Of a stretch of DNA of 64,000 nt, positions 7,805 through 15,628 are shown piece by piece. The stretch's first letter is position 1; every line of letters begins with the position of its first letter. The notes under the pieces are model-generated. The model searched no databases. It saw only the letters and a program-made list of their open reading frames with translations, and was not told the DNA's origin. Both the position numbers and the translations under genes were made by a program. The DNA is from Planctomycetota bacterium (GTDB taxonomy: Bacteria; Planctomycetota; UBA1135): NCBI GenBank assembly GCA_008501825.1, contig QQUA01000023.1, forward strand, positions 62,001 through 126,000, written 5' to 3'.

Positions 7805-9901
7805 ATGGCCGGCCCCTACATCCTCGGACTCAACCAGTACACGCATTCCGCCGCCGCATGTTTGCTCGACCGGAATGGGGAGGTCGTCTATGCCCTGCAA
7901 AAGGAGCGGATCAGCCGCAAAAAACACGATGGCGGTGACGTCGCAGTTTTGGTCGAACAGATGTTCGAGACCACCGGTCTTGGAGAAAAAGATTTGGCCT
8001 GGGTAGTTGCAAACAACCACCTGTTTCACATCGCTCCCTTTGAAAAGTCCCTTCCATTTCGCGTCGCCCTCCACCAATGGCGCCCGAGTTATTTGGATTC
8101 CCACAATTTATTGCCGGAGGTGGCCAAACATGAGTTGTCCCATCATTTGGCCCATGCCTGGTCGGTCCTTCCAGTAGCTCCATTCGACCATGGGGTGCTT
8201 GTGATCATGGACGGCATGGGGAGCCCGTATCGGGAAGTCCGGGAACCGGGTCCGGCCTACACCACCGACGCTTCTCTGCCCAACGCCGACGGTTCCGGAC
8301 GAAGTCCAGCCACTTTGCAACCGTTCTGGGGCTGGCGGGAAGGCGAAAGCGTTTATCGATTCGAAGGGCTGCGGCTTGAATTGCTGTGGAAACGCTGGAT
8401 TCGGGAAAATACTCCCGATTTCCTTTACAACTACGGCTTTGAAAATATGGAAAGTCTGGGGGCGGTTTATTCTCGAGTTTCCAGCCATATCTTCGGAGAT
8501 TGGAACGTTTGCGGCAAGGTCATGGGCTTGGCTCCCTGGCACCAAGTCTGGAATGAAACCGATTCGCCCCTCACCGAATCGGAACCCATTCTCCGCGGCC
8601 CGCTGGAAGAACTTTCGGTTCACTGGCCTTTTCTGAAGCAACTGGGCCAAGCCAACCAATGGGAGGACCGGCAAGCTCGAAAAACCTACGCCGCTTTGGC
8701 CTGGAAAGTTCAAAAAGACTTGGAAGAAGTTGCTTTGGATTTTCTGATTCGCGTGCGTCAGAAAACCGGAGCTCGCAACTTGGCCTTGGCCGGCGGAGTG
8801 GCTTTAAACAGCAGTCTAAACGGTCGCATCGTCCGGGAATGCGGCTACGAGCAGGTCTTCATTCCCTCCTATCCTGGAGATGAGGGCATCGCCGTCGGCT
8901 GCGCCCACTTCGGCCATCACGTCCTCGCCCGCCCGGAAGCCAAAGCTCGGCGAATCCCTTTGAGCCCCTTTTTGGGCAACGCCTACAGCGATCAAGAAAT
9001 CGAGCAAGCTTTGCAGGAGTTTGCTTCCTACCTGACTTGGCAACGGTGCGACGATCCGGCGGTGGCGGCGGCGGAGGCCTTGGTGGATGAAAAAGTTATC
9101 GGTTGGTTCCAGGGTCGATCGGAATTCGGCCCTCGGGCCCTGGGGGCACGTTGCATTCTTGCCCATCCTGGCCGCCGGGAAACTATCCGTTACCTCAATC
9201 AAGAAGTTAAAAACCGGGAAAGCTTCCGTCCCTTCGCTCCGGCGGTTTTGGAAGAGCATGCGGAGGAATACTTCGACGGCCCCACGCCCAGCCCTTTCAT
9301 GTCGATGACCGCCAAGGCGAAAGCGCAGCACCGGGATAAGATTCAAGCTGTTTTGCACGTCGATCAAACCGCCCGTTTACAAACCTTGAGCCAACAGATT
9401 CACCCTCGATTTCGAATGTTGGTACAAGCATTCCGTGACCGTAGCGGCGTAGCCATGGTCCTCAATACATCCTTCAATCGCCGCGGGGAACCGATCGTAG
9501 AAAGCCCGGCAGACGCCCTGGCCACTTTTTTGGATGCCGGCCTGGACCTGCTATTTCTGGAAGGCTTCCTGATTCAACGGCGGCCTTTTCCCCAAGTCGA
9601 CGAGTGGTCGAAGTGGACCCCCTGCCACCGGCCTGAAGTGACTTCTTCCATGACTTCCACCGCCGATGGGGAACCGTTGCAGATTCTGCTTCTGGCCGGC
9701 GGCCGCACCCTAGAGGTCTCGGCTCTGGAGTTGGGTGTATTCGAAGCCTGCCAGGGAGAAGTTCCGCTGTCCGTGTTGGTGGAAGAATTCTGTGCCGAGT
9801 TTGATGAGTCTCCGGATGCTGTGGCTGGGGCTGTTGAAAAGTTGTTCCAATTGCGTGTCCTCTCCCTGAAACTGGCACAAAGCATTGGAGGTAATTTTTA
9901 G
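7805..9901 (+). CDS. NodU/CmcH-family O-carbamoyltransferase with C-terminal PqqD-like (RRE) domain
   Basis: 698 residues from ATG 7805. The N-terminal domain has the Kae1/HypF-like fold signatures: NQYTHSAAACLL, the metal-binding HHLAHA (His113-His117) and the nucleotide-binding GGVALNSSLNGRI. The YrdC-like part follows with GRSEFGPRALGAR, typical of NodU-type enzymes that transfer carbamoyl from carbamoyl phosphate to a hydroxyl. Unusually, about 90 extra residues at the end have the PqqD pattern: hydrophobic strands, then ALELGVFEACQGEVPLSVLVEEF and a last helix ending LFQLRVLSL. Such domains bind leader peptides in RiPP synthesis, so a peptide substrate is possible. The last eleven residues are encoded by the end of the insertion sequence at 9865. 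Confidence 0.85.
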   Translation: MAGPYILGLNQYTHSAAACLLDRNGEVVYALQKERISRKKHDGGDVAVLVEQMFETTGLGEKDLAWVVANNHLFHIAPFEKSLPFRVALHQWRPSYLDSHNLLPEVAKHELSHHLAHAWSVLPVAPFDHGVLVIMDGMGSPYREVREPGPAYTTDASLPNADGSGRSPATLQPFWGWREGESVYRFEGLRLELLWKRWIRENTPDFLYNYGFENMESLGAVYSRVSSHIFGDWNVCGKVMGLAPWHQVWNETDSPLTESEPILRGPLEELSVHWPFLKQLGQANQWEDRQARKTYAALAWKVQKDLEEVALDFLIRVRQKTGARNLALAGGVALNSSLNGRIVRECGYEQVFIPSYPGDEGIAVGCAHFGHHVLARPEAKARRIPLSPFLGNAYSDQEIEQALQEFASYLTWQRCDDPAVAAAEALVDEKVIGWFQGRSEFGPRALGARCILAHPGRRETIRYLNQEVKNRESFRPFAPAVLEEHAEEYFDGPTPSPFMSMTAKAKAQHRDKIQAVLHVDQTARLQTLSQQIHPRFRMLVQAFRDRSGVAMVLNTSFNRRGEPIVESPADALATFLDAGLDLLFLEGFLIQRRPFPQVDEWSKWTPCHRPEVTSSMTSTADGEPLQILLLAGGRTLEVSALELGVFEACQGEVPLSVLVEEFCAEFDESPDAVAGAVEKLFQLRVLSLKLAQSIGGNF
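9865..9892 (+). repeat. Left terminal inverted repeat, IS copy 1
   Basis: It begins CCTGAAACTGGCACAAA and continues ATTGGAGGT after a 2-base difference. Reverse complement matches 10991-11018 at 26 of 28 bases. It is read in frame as the last residues of the carbamoyltransferase. Confidence 0.92.
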
Positions 9902-9972
9902 GCCTCCGGCGTAACCAAAGCCGCCTCAAGCCGTCTGCCTAGCCGAACCCTTTTCTTTCGGAGGCACCGGCG

Positions 9973-11001
9973 ATGCCGCGTTTTCAACCCCCGCACTGCC
10001 CCTGGGACGCCTGTCCCAGCCGCACCGATTCCGTCCCTTTCCGCTTTCAAAAACGAGGCTTCTACAGCGGCCGACAGCAACGCAGAATCCAGCGCTTTTG
10101 GTGCCACGGCTGCCGCCGTTCCTTCTCGTCTCAAAGCTTCAAGTTTCACTATCGCCTGAAGTACGACCGGCTCCATCTCGACTTCTGGCCGCTGGTGGTG
10201 AGCAAAGTCACCTTGCGACAAAGCGCTCGCATGCTGGGAGTGGATCGCCGCACCTTGGCCGATCGCTTGTTGCGCATGGGCGAACACGCTCGTCGCTTCC
10301 ATCGCTTGCGATTACAGGAGGTGGCGGCTCGAGGCGGACTGCCGGGAGTGTTTCAACTGGATGAGTTGGAAACCTTCGAAACCGACCGCAGACTGCAGCC
10401 GGTGACCGTTCCGGTGCTGATCCACCGTGCCAAGTATTTCGTCGTTCACCTGACCGCCGGCACCTTGCCCTGCCGGGGATCGCTCCCTCCGCGGTTGAGA
10501 AAGAAGAAGGAGGAACGGGAAAAACTGTTCGGCAAGAGACGCTCGCAGTCGCGGCAAGGAGTGGAAGCATGCTTGCAGACTTTGAAGGAGGTCTTGCCTC
10601 CAAGGCAGCCGGCGGTGCTGCAAAGCGATCGCAAGAAGATCTATCCCAGCGTTTTGAAATCGGTGTTTGGAGCCGCAGGTTTCCAGCACCTGCAGGAGTG
10701 CTCCAAGCGCAAGCGAGACCGGGGCAACCCGCTGTTTCCGATCAACCACACCCTGGCCCAGATGCGGGACAACCTCTCCCGGCTGGTGCGCCGCAACTGG
10801 GGCCACTCCAAGAAGCGGAGTTGGCTGCGGCTGCACATGTGGCTGTGGCTTTTGTGGCGCAACTACGTGCGGCCGATCACCGCCGAGGGCGAGCCCCCAA
10901 CTCCGGGGATGTTACTGGGGGTGACCTCGAAACGTTGGACCGCCAGGGAGCTGTTTCGGTGGAGGATCTTTTCTTCCTCTGACCTCCCCGACCTCCAATA
11001 G
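9973..11001 (+). CDS. IS1-like transposase with N-terminal zinc ribbon, copy 1
   Basis: 342 residues with GGAGG at 9960-9964 before the ATG. The N-terminus has paired cysteines (HCPWDACPS, then FWCHGCRRSF), a zinc ribbon, followed by a helix-turn-helix (SKVTLRQSARMLGVDRRTL). The catalytic part shows QLDELE (first Asp) and LQSDRKKIYP (second Asp), like the DEQW and TDGW motifs of IS1. At the place of IS1's third acid (IER before N-LTLR) it reads FPINHTLAQMRDN, so no Glu is present there. Its stop codon lies inside the right inverted repeat. The second copy at 28852-29871 is clearly homologous but diverged. Confidence 0.82.
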   Translation: MPRFQPPHCPWDACPSRTDSVPFRFQKRGFYSGRQQRRIQRFWCHGCRRSFSSQSFKFHYRLKYDRLHLDFWPLVVSKVTLRQSARMLGVDRRTLADRLLRMGEHARRFHRLRLQEVAARGGLPGVFQLDELETFETDRRLQPVTVPVLIHRAKYFVVHLTAGTLPCRGSLPPRLRKKKEEREKLFGKRRSQSRQGVEACLQTLKEVLPPRQPAVLQSDRKKIYPSVLKSVFGAAGFQHLQECSKRKRDRGNPLFPINHTLAQMRDNLSRLVRRNWGHSKKRSWLRLHMWLWLLWRNYVRPITAEGEPPTPGMLLGVTSKRWTARELFRWRIFSSSDLPDLQ

Positions 11002-11018
11002 TTTGTGCCAGTTTCAGG
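10991..11018 (-). repeat. Right terminal inverted repeat, IS copy 1
   Basis: It is the inverted partner of 9865-9892 and contains the TAG stop codon of the transposase (10999-11001). Confidence 0.92.
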
Positions 11019-11080
11019 TTATTCTATGGGGCGGCTCACCTTGAGCCAGAACGTCTACGGTCCTAAATTCTGGAGCCGTC

Positions 11081-11677
11081 ATGACCGAAACCGACCAAGT
11101 TCACATCACCGCCGAACCCCAAGCTGACCCCCGGAAATGCCTGTTTCGGGTAGACCGGACCTTATACGTCGGCATGATTTACACCAGCGATCCGGCCTTC
11201 GCAGAATCTTGGATGCCGCTGGCGAAAGCCCTGTTCGACGCCAATGACCAGATCCAGGGAGTTCGCATCGCCCACGGCGAACTCACCGTTCGCACGGCGG
11301 AAGCTCCGGACGATTGGAGGGAATTGGCCAGAGCCTGTGGCGCCGCCATCCGAGCGCACCTCCAAGCCGGTCATGAATCGGTGAAGGAAGGAGCCGAGCA
11401 GCACCTGGCCGGGGACGACGCCATCCGCCACCGGGTTCAACAGGTCATTGACAGCGATTTGAATCCGGCCTTGGCCGCCCACGGCGGCTTCGTCGAAATC
11501 CTGGATAACGATGGCCTGGATTTCTACTTGAACATGGGAGGCGGTTGCCAGGGCTGCGGTGCAGCCGCCGCCACCATGCGCCAGGGCATTGAAGTAGCCA
11601 TTCGGGAGAAGGTCCCGGAAGTCGGCAATATCTTCGACGGCACCGACCACGCCGCCGGCACCAATCCCTACATGTAG
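11081..11677 (+). CDS. Nfu-type iron-sulfur cluster scaffold/carrier protein
   Basis: 198 residues. Residues about 10-95 resemble the Nfu N-terminal domain; residues about 110-195 are the NifU C-terminal domain with the cluster-binding CxxC in GGGCQGCGAA. The end, TDHAAGTNPYM, is typical of bacterial NfuA/Nfu proteins. It would carry a 4Fe-4S cluster at a dimer interface and pass it to apo-enzymes in the cytoplasm. The N-terminal half is Nfu1-like, not the degenerate A-type domain of E. coli NfuA, so no symbol is given. GGAG lies upstream of the ATG. It starts 62 bp after the IS and is followed by a strong terminator. Confidence 0.88.
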   Translation: MTETDQVHITAEPQADPRKCLFRVDRTLYVGMIYTSDPAFAESWMPLAKALFDANDQIQGVRIAHGELTVRTAEAPDDWRELARACGAAIRAHLQAGHESVKEGAEQHLAGDDAIRHRVQQVIDSDLNPALAAHGGFVEILDNDGLDFYLNMGGGCQGCGAAAATMRQGIEVAIREKVPEVGNIFDGTDHAAGTNPYM

Positions 11678-11698
11678 GGCTTTCGGCAGCACCACCTC

Positions 11699-11745
11699 AG
11701 CCGACCCGCTCTCCTCACGGAGGGCGGATCGGCTTTCTTCGTTTT
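11699..11745 (+). terminator. Rho-independent terminator after Nfu gene
   Basis: A 16-bp stem with 14 Watson-Crick pairs, one G-T and one mismatch (11699-11714 with 11719-11734) closes a TCAC loop. It is followed by TTCTTCGTTTTC. Confidence 0.88.
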
Positions 11746-11825
11746 CAGGGGTTAGGATGGCACCTCCCTCATCCTCCCGGGGCAGCCCGCTTTCGCCCCC
11801 CCATCCCTTAGCCCTCCCACAGCCC

Positions 11826-14006
11826 ATGCACGCTTTCATTCTGCTCTGCCTTACCACTTTCCCTGCGTCCGGCCCTCCGCAAGACCCGGTGCTGCTCCAA
11901 AAGAATTGGAATTTGCCCCACGCCGGCACCCAAATCCAAGAGCAACGCCTGCTCGATCCCAGCACAGGAAGGATCCGTTCGGAGGCGCGGCTGCCCGACG
12001 GTAGTTCGGTCGACTTGGCTTCCTGGTTGTGGGAAAACCAAAAGAACAAGGTGGAAGCAAGCGGACGCATCAGCCATGAACTAGCGGAAAAAATGGCGGC
12101 GGCCGAAAACGATCAGCCTATGCACGTCGTCTTTTGGTTGAAGGCGGATCAAGCCCCGGACTTCCGCCAAATGCTGATGGAAGCCGAAGCCGGCGGCATG
12201 ACCGGAGAGGACGCCCGCCGTTTCGCTCGAGATCAAGCCCAGGCTTATTTCGCTGACGGCAATCAAGCCTTCGCCGCCAAGTTGCAACAAGCGGATCTGC
12301 AGGTCACTCAAATCGCCGGGCCGTGGCCAAACGTCTTCGCCCTGGTCCCGCCCTCCCAAATCGCCACTTGGGCCAAGGACCCGGCGGTGGACATGGTGTA
12401 TTTCGTTTTCCCCGAGTGGTTCCACGAACTGGATGACGCCGCCAATACCATGCGCACCCATTTGGTCTGGGATCGGGGCATTAGCGGCAACGGCAGTCCG
12501 GTCAAAGTAATGGTCAACGACGTCGGCGACGTCATTTCCAACAACCCCTATTTGCCGCCGATCACTTATTTGAGCAACATCGGCAGCCACTATCACGCCA
12601 CCGCCGTGGCCGGCAACATCGCCATGGACCACTCCAGCTACCGGGCTTCGGCGGCCGGCTTGCCAACTTTGTATAGCGGCGGCGGCTCCGGTGACTCCGG
12701 CGCCCCCCCCATTTGGAATTCCGCCATCAGCGCCGGAGTATCGTTCGGAAACTGTTCCTGGTGGAACGGCTCAAAAGGTTCCATCGTTTATTTGGATCGT
12801 TTCTTCGACTACACCTTGCGCCAATTCGCGGTGATGATGTTCAAGTCCACCGGCAACCAAGGAAATAGCAGTACGCCCTACACCACCACTCCGGGAAACG
12901 GCTACAACTCAACTAATTCCGGTTGCTACAGCGATCGCAATACCATGGCTTGGAGCGATGACGTCATGGCCAGCTACTCTTCCTATTGGGATCCGGTGGA
13001 AGGCCACGAAAAGCCCGAATTGGCCAACTGCGGCGACGGCGTCGACACCGCCTCTGAAGGCGGCTCCTGGATTTACGGCGGTTTCAGCGGCACTTCCTCC
13101 GCCAGTCCTCTGACTTGCGGAGTCGCCACTTTGATGGCAACTCGCGACAACGCCCTGATGACCCGGCCCGAGGCGGTGAAGTGCATTCTGATGGCTTCCG
13201 CCTGGCACAACATTGAAGGCAACGAAGTCTTGTCGGAATACGACGGCGCCGGAGGGGTCCACGCCGCCGCCGCCGATGCTGTCTGCCGCGACGGCCAATA
13301 CGTTCACACCTCGATTACCGCTGCCAGTTTCCAGGGCGGAGTGTACGACCTCAACTTCCAGGCTTACGCCGGCGATGAAACTCGGGTCTGCGCTCTGTGG
13401 TTTTCCAAAGCCAACAGCGCCTACACCACCGATTTCCTGGAAATGGATTTGGACATGAGCATCCTGGATCCGAACCAAAACGTGGTCGCCACCTCCGCCA
13501 GCGCCTTGAACCCCTTCGAGATCGTCCAATTCATACCCCCGACCACCGGCACTTATACGGTGCGCTTGTCCAACATCCGTTTCGACGGGAGCTCGGAGAA
13601 TTTGGCCGTGGCTTGGTGTAGCCGGATGGATGCCGCCGAGGGCACCGTCGGCATGACCGGGCAACCGAAGATCGGCGACACCGTGACCATGCATTGGGAT
13701 CAGCGTTACCACCCCAACGCTTTCTTCCAAGCCCACGCTTCCTTTGGCTCCCTGCCCAACACGGTGGATTTGGGAGGCGGTTTCGTGCTGCCTTTAGCCG
13801 CCGATGCGGTCTACACCAAGACTGGCAACATGCCGGCGTCCAGCGGCACTTTAAACGGTTCTGGAGCGGCCGATTCGGTGGTAGTCCTGCCCAACAACCC
13901 CGGGTTAGTGGGACGCCAAATGCACGTGGCGTTCTACACCCAGGACAATGCCGTCTCACCGGTGGAAACCACTTCCGAGCCGTTCAGCTTCACCTTCACC
14001 AACTAA
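11826..14006 (+). CDS. Secreted subtilisin-family (S8) serine protease
   Basis: 726 residues from ATG 11826, which opens a plausible signal peptide (MHAFILLCLTTFPASG); an in-frame ATG at 11757 would add a proline-rich leader. A propeptide-like region precedes the catalytic domain. Likely triad: Asp232 in MVNDVGD, His257 in HATAVAG, Ser424 in GTSSASP, with the oxyanion Asn in STGNQGN. The His motif differs from the usual HGTxVAG by Ala for Gly. After residue 480 come two beta-rich regions, one like a pre-peptidase C-terminal domain (TYTVRLSNI) and a terminal sandwich seen in other secreted proteins of such bacteria. It is transcribed alone between two terminators. Confidence 0.85.
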   Translation: MHAFILLCLTTFPASGPPQDPVLLQKNWNLPHAGTQIQEQRLLDPSTGRIRSEARLPDGSSVDLASWLWENQKNKVEASGRISHELAEKMAAAENDQPMHVVFWLKADQAPDFRQMLMEAEAGGMTGEDARRFARDQAQAYFADGNQAFAAKLQQADLQVTQIAGPWPNVFALVPPSQIATWAKDPAVDMVYFVFPEWFHELDDAANTMRTHLVWDRGISGNGSPVKVMVNDVGDVISNNPYLPPITYLSNIGSHYHATAVAGNIAMDHSSYRASAAGLPTLYSGGGSGDSGAPPIWNSAISAGVSFGNCSWWNGSKGSIVYLDRFFDYTLRQFAVMMFKSTGNQGNSSTPYTTTPGNGYNSTNSGCYSDRNTMAWSDDVMASYSSYWDPVEGHEKPELANCGDGVDTASEGGSWIYGGFSGTSSASPLTCGVATLMATRDNALMTRPEAVKCILMASAWHNIEGNEVLSEYDGAGGVHAAAADAVCRDGQYVHTSITAASFQGGVYDLNFQAYAGDETRVCALWFSKANSAYTTDFLEMDLDMSILDPNQNVVATSASALNPFEIVQFIPPTTGTYTVRLSNIRFDGSSENLAVAWCSRMDAAEGTVGMTGQPKIGDTVTMHWDQRYHPNAFFQAHASFGSLPNTVDLGGGFVLPLAADAVYTKTGNMPASSGTLNGSGAADSVVVLPNNPGLVGRQMHVAFYTQDNAVSPVETTSEPFSFTFTN

Positions 14007-14038
14007 AAGGACTCACTCGATCTTCACCGATCGAACAT

Positions 14039-14076
14039 GCAGGCTCCTCGCCATCCTTCGGCGGGGAGCCTGCTTT
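14039..14076 (+). terminator. Rho-independent terminator after subtilase gene
   Basis: A 14-bp stem with one mismatch (14039-14052 with 14060-14073) encloses a 7-base loop and is followed by TTTCG. It overlaps the leader of ppx. Confidence 0.8.
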
Positions 14077-14083
14077 CGCTACC

Positions 14084-15592
14084 ATGCCGGCCTTCATGAA
14101 CGAACCGGAAGAACTGTTAGCCGCGGTCGACTTGGGCTCCAACAGCTTTCACCTGAAAGTAGCCCATTGGGACGGCGCCAGCCTGCACCAAGTGGACCGT
14201 CTCCGAGAAAGAGTGCGTCTGGCCGCCGGTTTGCAGGAAGACGGTCAATTGAAAAGCAAGGTGGCGCAACGAGCCTTGGAATGCCTAGAAAGGTTCGGCC
14301 AACGCTTGAAGTCGGTACCCAATTCCAAGGTTCGAGCCGTCGGCACCAACACCTTGCGCCAACTTCGGGACGGAGGCGATTTTCTCCGCACCGCAGCCAA
14401 GGCTCTGGGGCATTCGATCGAAATCATCTCCGGCCACGAAGAAGCTCGACTGGTTTATCTGGGAGTGCAATCCGATCTACCCTACTCGCCGGGACGCCGC
14501 TTGGTCTTGGACATCGGCGGCGGTTCCACCGAATGCGCCTTGGGCGAATCCTTCGAGGTCCTGCGGGGAGACAGTCTGTACATGGGTTGTGTCAGCTACA
14601 CCCTGAAACATTTCCCGAACGGAGAATTGAAAGACGGCCATTTCGACCGTGCCGTCACCGCGGCGGCCTTGGAACTGCAACCGGTGGCTCGTCATTTTTT
14701 GGATTTGGGTTGGGACGAGGCTTTTGGTTCCTCAGGAACCGTGCTGGCGGTGGAAAACATCCTGTTGGAAAATCAGTGGTCGGAAGGCGGCCTTCACCTC
14801 AAAGGCTTGAAGAAGTTGCGCCGAGCCATGGTGGAATGTGGCCGGGTGGATTGTTTGAATCTTCCCGGTTTGCAAGCCGATCGACGTCCGGTGCTGGCCG
14901 GCGGAGTGGCCATCTTGCTGGCCTTGTTCCAAAGTCTGAAATTCAAGAAGCTGCAAACTTCCAAAGCCGCCCTTCGAGAAGGCTTGCTTTACGATTTGCT
15001 CGGCCGAATGCGGCATGAGGATGTCCGAGATCGAACCATCCAGTCTTTTGGCCGGCGTTTTCGAGTCGATGCCGCTCAAGCTTCCCGGGTGGAAAGAACC
15101 GCTCTTCACATATTGAAGCAAGTGGAAAAAGACTGGGAGCTGCCGGACCCTGAATCGAGGCTGTATTTAAGCTGGGCGGCGCGTTTGCATGAAATCGGAT
15201 TAAGCGTGGCCTATACCGGCTATCACCGCCACGGCGCTTATCTGGTGCAGCACTCCCACATGCCCGGCTTTTCCAAAGAGAACCAAATGGTCTTGGCGAA
15301 TTTAATTCAAAATCACCGTCGCCGGATCGAGCTTCAGGAATTGAACGGCCGCAGCGAAGGGCGCCGTCAATACGTCCTGCGGCTGTGTGCTCTTTTGCGC
15401 TTGGCGGTACGCCTGAATCGCACCCGAACTCCCTTGGACGTTCCTCGTGTGGATTGCAAGGCCAAGGGTCCCCATTTGAAACTGAAGTTACCCGAGGGGT
15501 GGTTGGAAAGCCATCCCTTGACCCAAGAAGACCTGATATTGGAAGCAGAACGCTTGGCCGCCGCCGGCTTGGAGTTGCGGTTTCAAGCTTGA
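14084..15592 (+). CDS. ppx: Exopolyphosphatase (Ppx/GppA family with HD-like C-terminal domain)
   Basis: 502 residues, near the E. coli Ppx length. The N-terminal actin-like ATPase fold has AAVDLGSNSFHL, the phosphate loop, and DIGGGSTE. SGTV lies in the second half. The C-terminal domain has RLYLSWAARLHEIGL and the HRHGAYLVQHSHMPGFS segment of the Ppx HD-like domain. It releases phosphate processively from long polyphosphate and may also act on pppGpp. ATG 14084 is taken as the start; ATG 14096 is equally possible, since neither has a strong ribosome site. It is convergent with the beta-lactamase-fold gene. Confidence 0.9.
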   Translation: MPAFMNEPEELLAAVDLGSNSFHLKVAHWDGASLHQVDRLRERVRLAAGLQEDGQLKSKVAQRALECLERFGQRLKSVPNSKVRAVGTNTLRQLRDGGDFLRTAAKALGHSIEIISGHEEARLVYLGVQSDLPYSPGRRLVLDIGGGSTECALGESFEVLRGDSLYMGCVSYTLKHFPNGELKDGHFDRAVTAAALELQPVARHFLDLGWDEAFGSSGTVLAVENILLENQWSEGGLHLKGLKKLRRAMVECGRVDCLNLPGLQADRRPVLAGGVAILLALFQSLKFKKLQTSKAALREGLLYDLLGRMRHEDVRDRTIQSFGRRFRVDAAQASRVERTALHILKQVEKDWELPDPESRLYLSWAARLHEIGLSVAYTGYHRHGAYLVQHSHMPGFSKENQMVLANLIQNHRRRIELQELNGRSEGRRQYVLRLCALLRLAVRLNRTRTPLDVPRVDCKAKGPHLKLKLPEGWLESHPLTQEDLILEAERLAAAGLELRFQA

Positions 15593-15628
15593 TTTGCCGA
15601 TTGGGCAAAATTTGCCTCATTCTCTAGG

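Larger units (their letters stand above)
9865..11018 (+). mobile_element. Insertion sequence, copy 1 (about 1154 bp, IS1-like transposase)
   Basis: The element is bounded by 28-bp inverted repeats, 9865-9892 and 10991-11018, matching at 26 of 28 positions, with one transposase gene between them. The outer end of the left repeat lies inside the 3' end of the carbamoyltransferase gene. No target-site duplication is visible (flanks TGTCCTCTC and TTATTCTAT differ), so the insertion is old or rearranged. A diverged second copy lies at 28837-29968. Confidence 0.85.

Noticed and set aside
9856..11027. Target-site duplication around IS copy 1
   Set aside because: The nine bases on each side differ. 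The repeat ends were checked and do not extend further.
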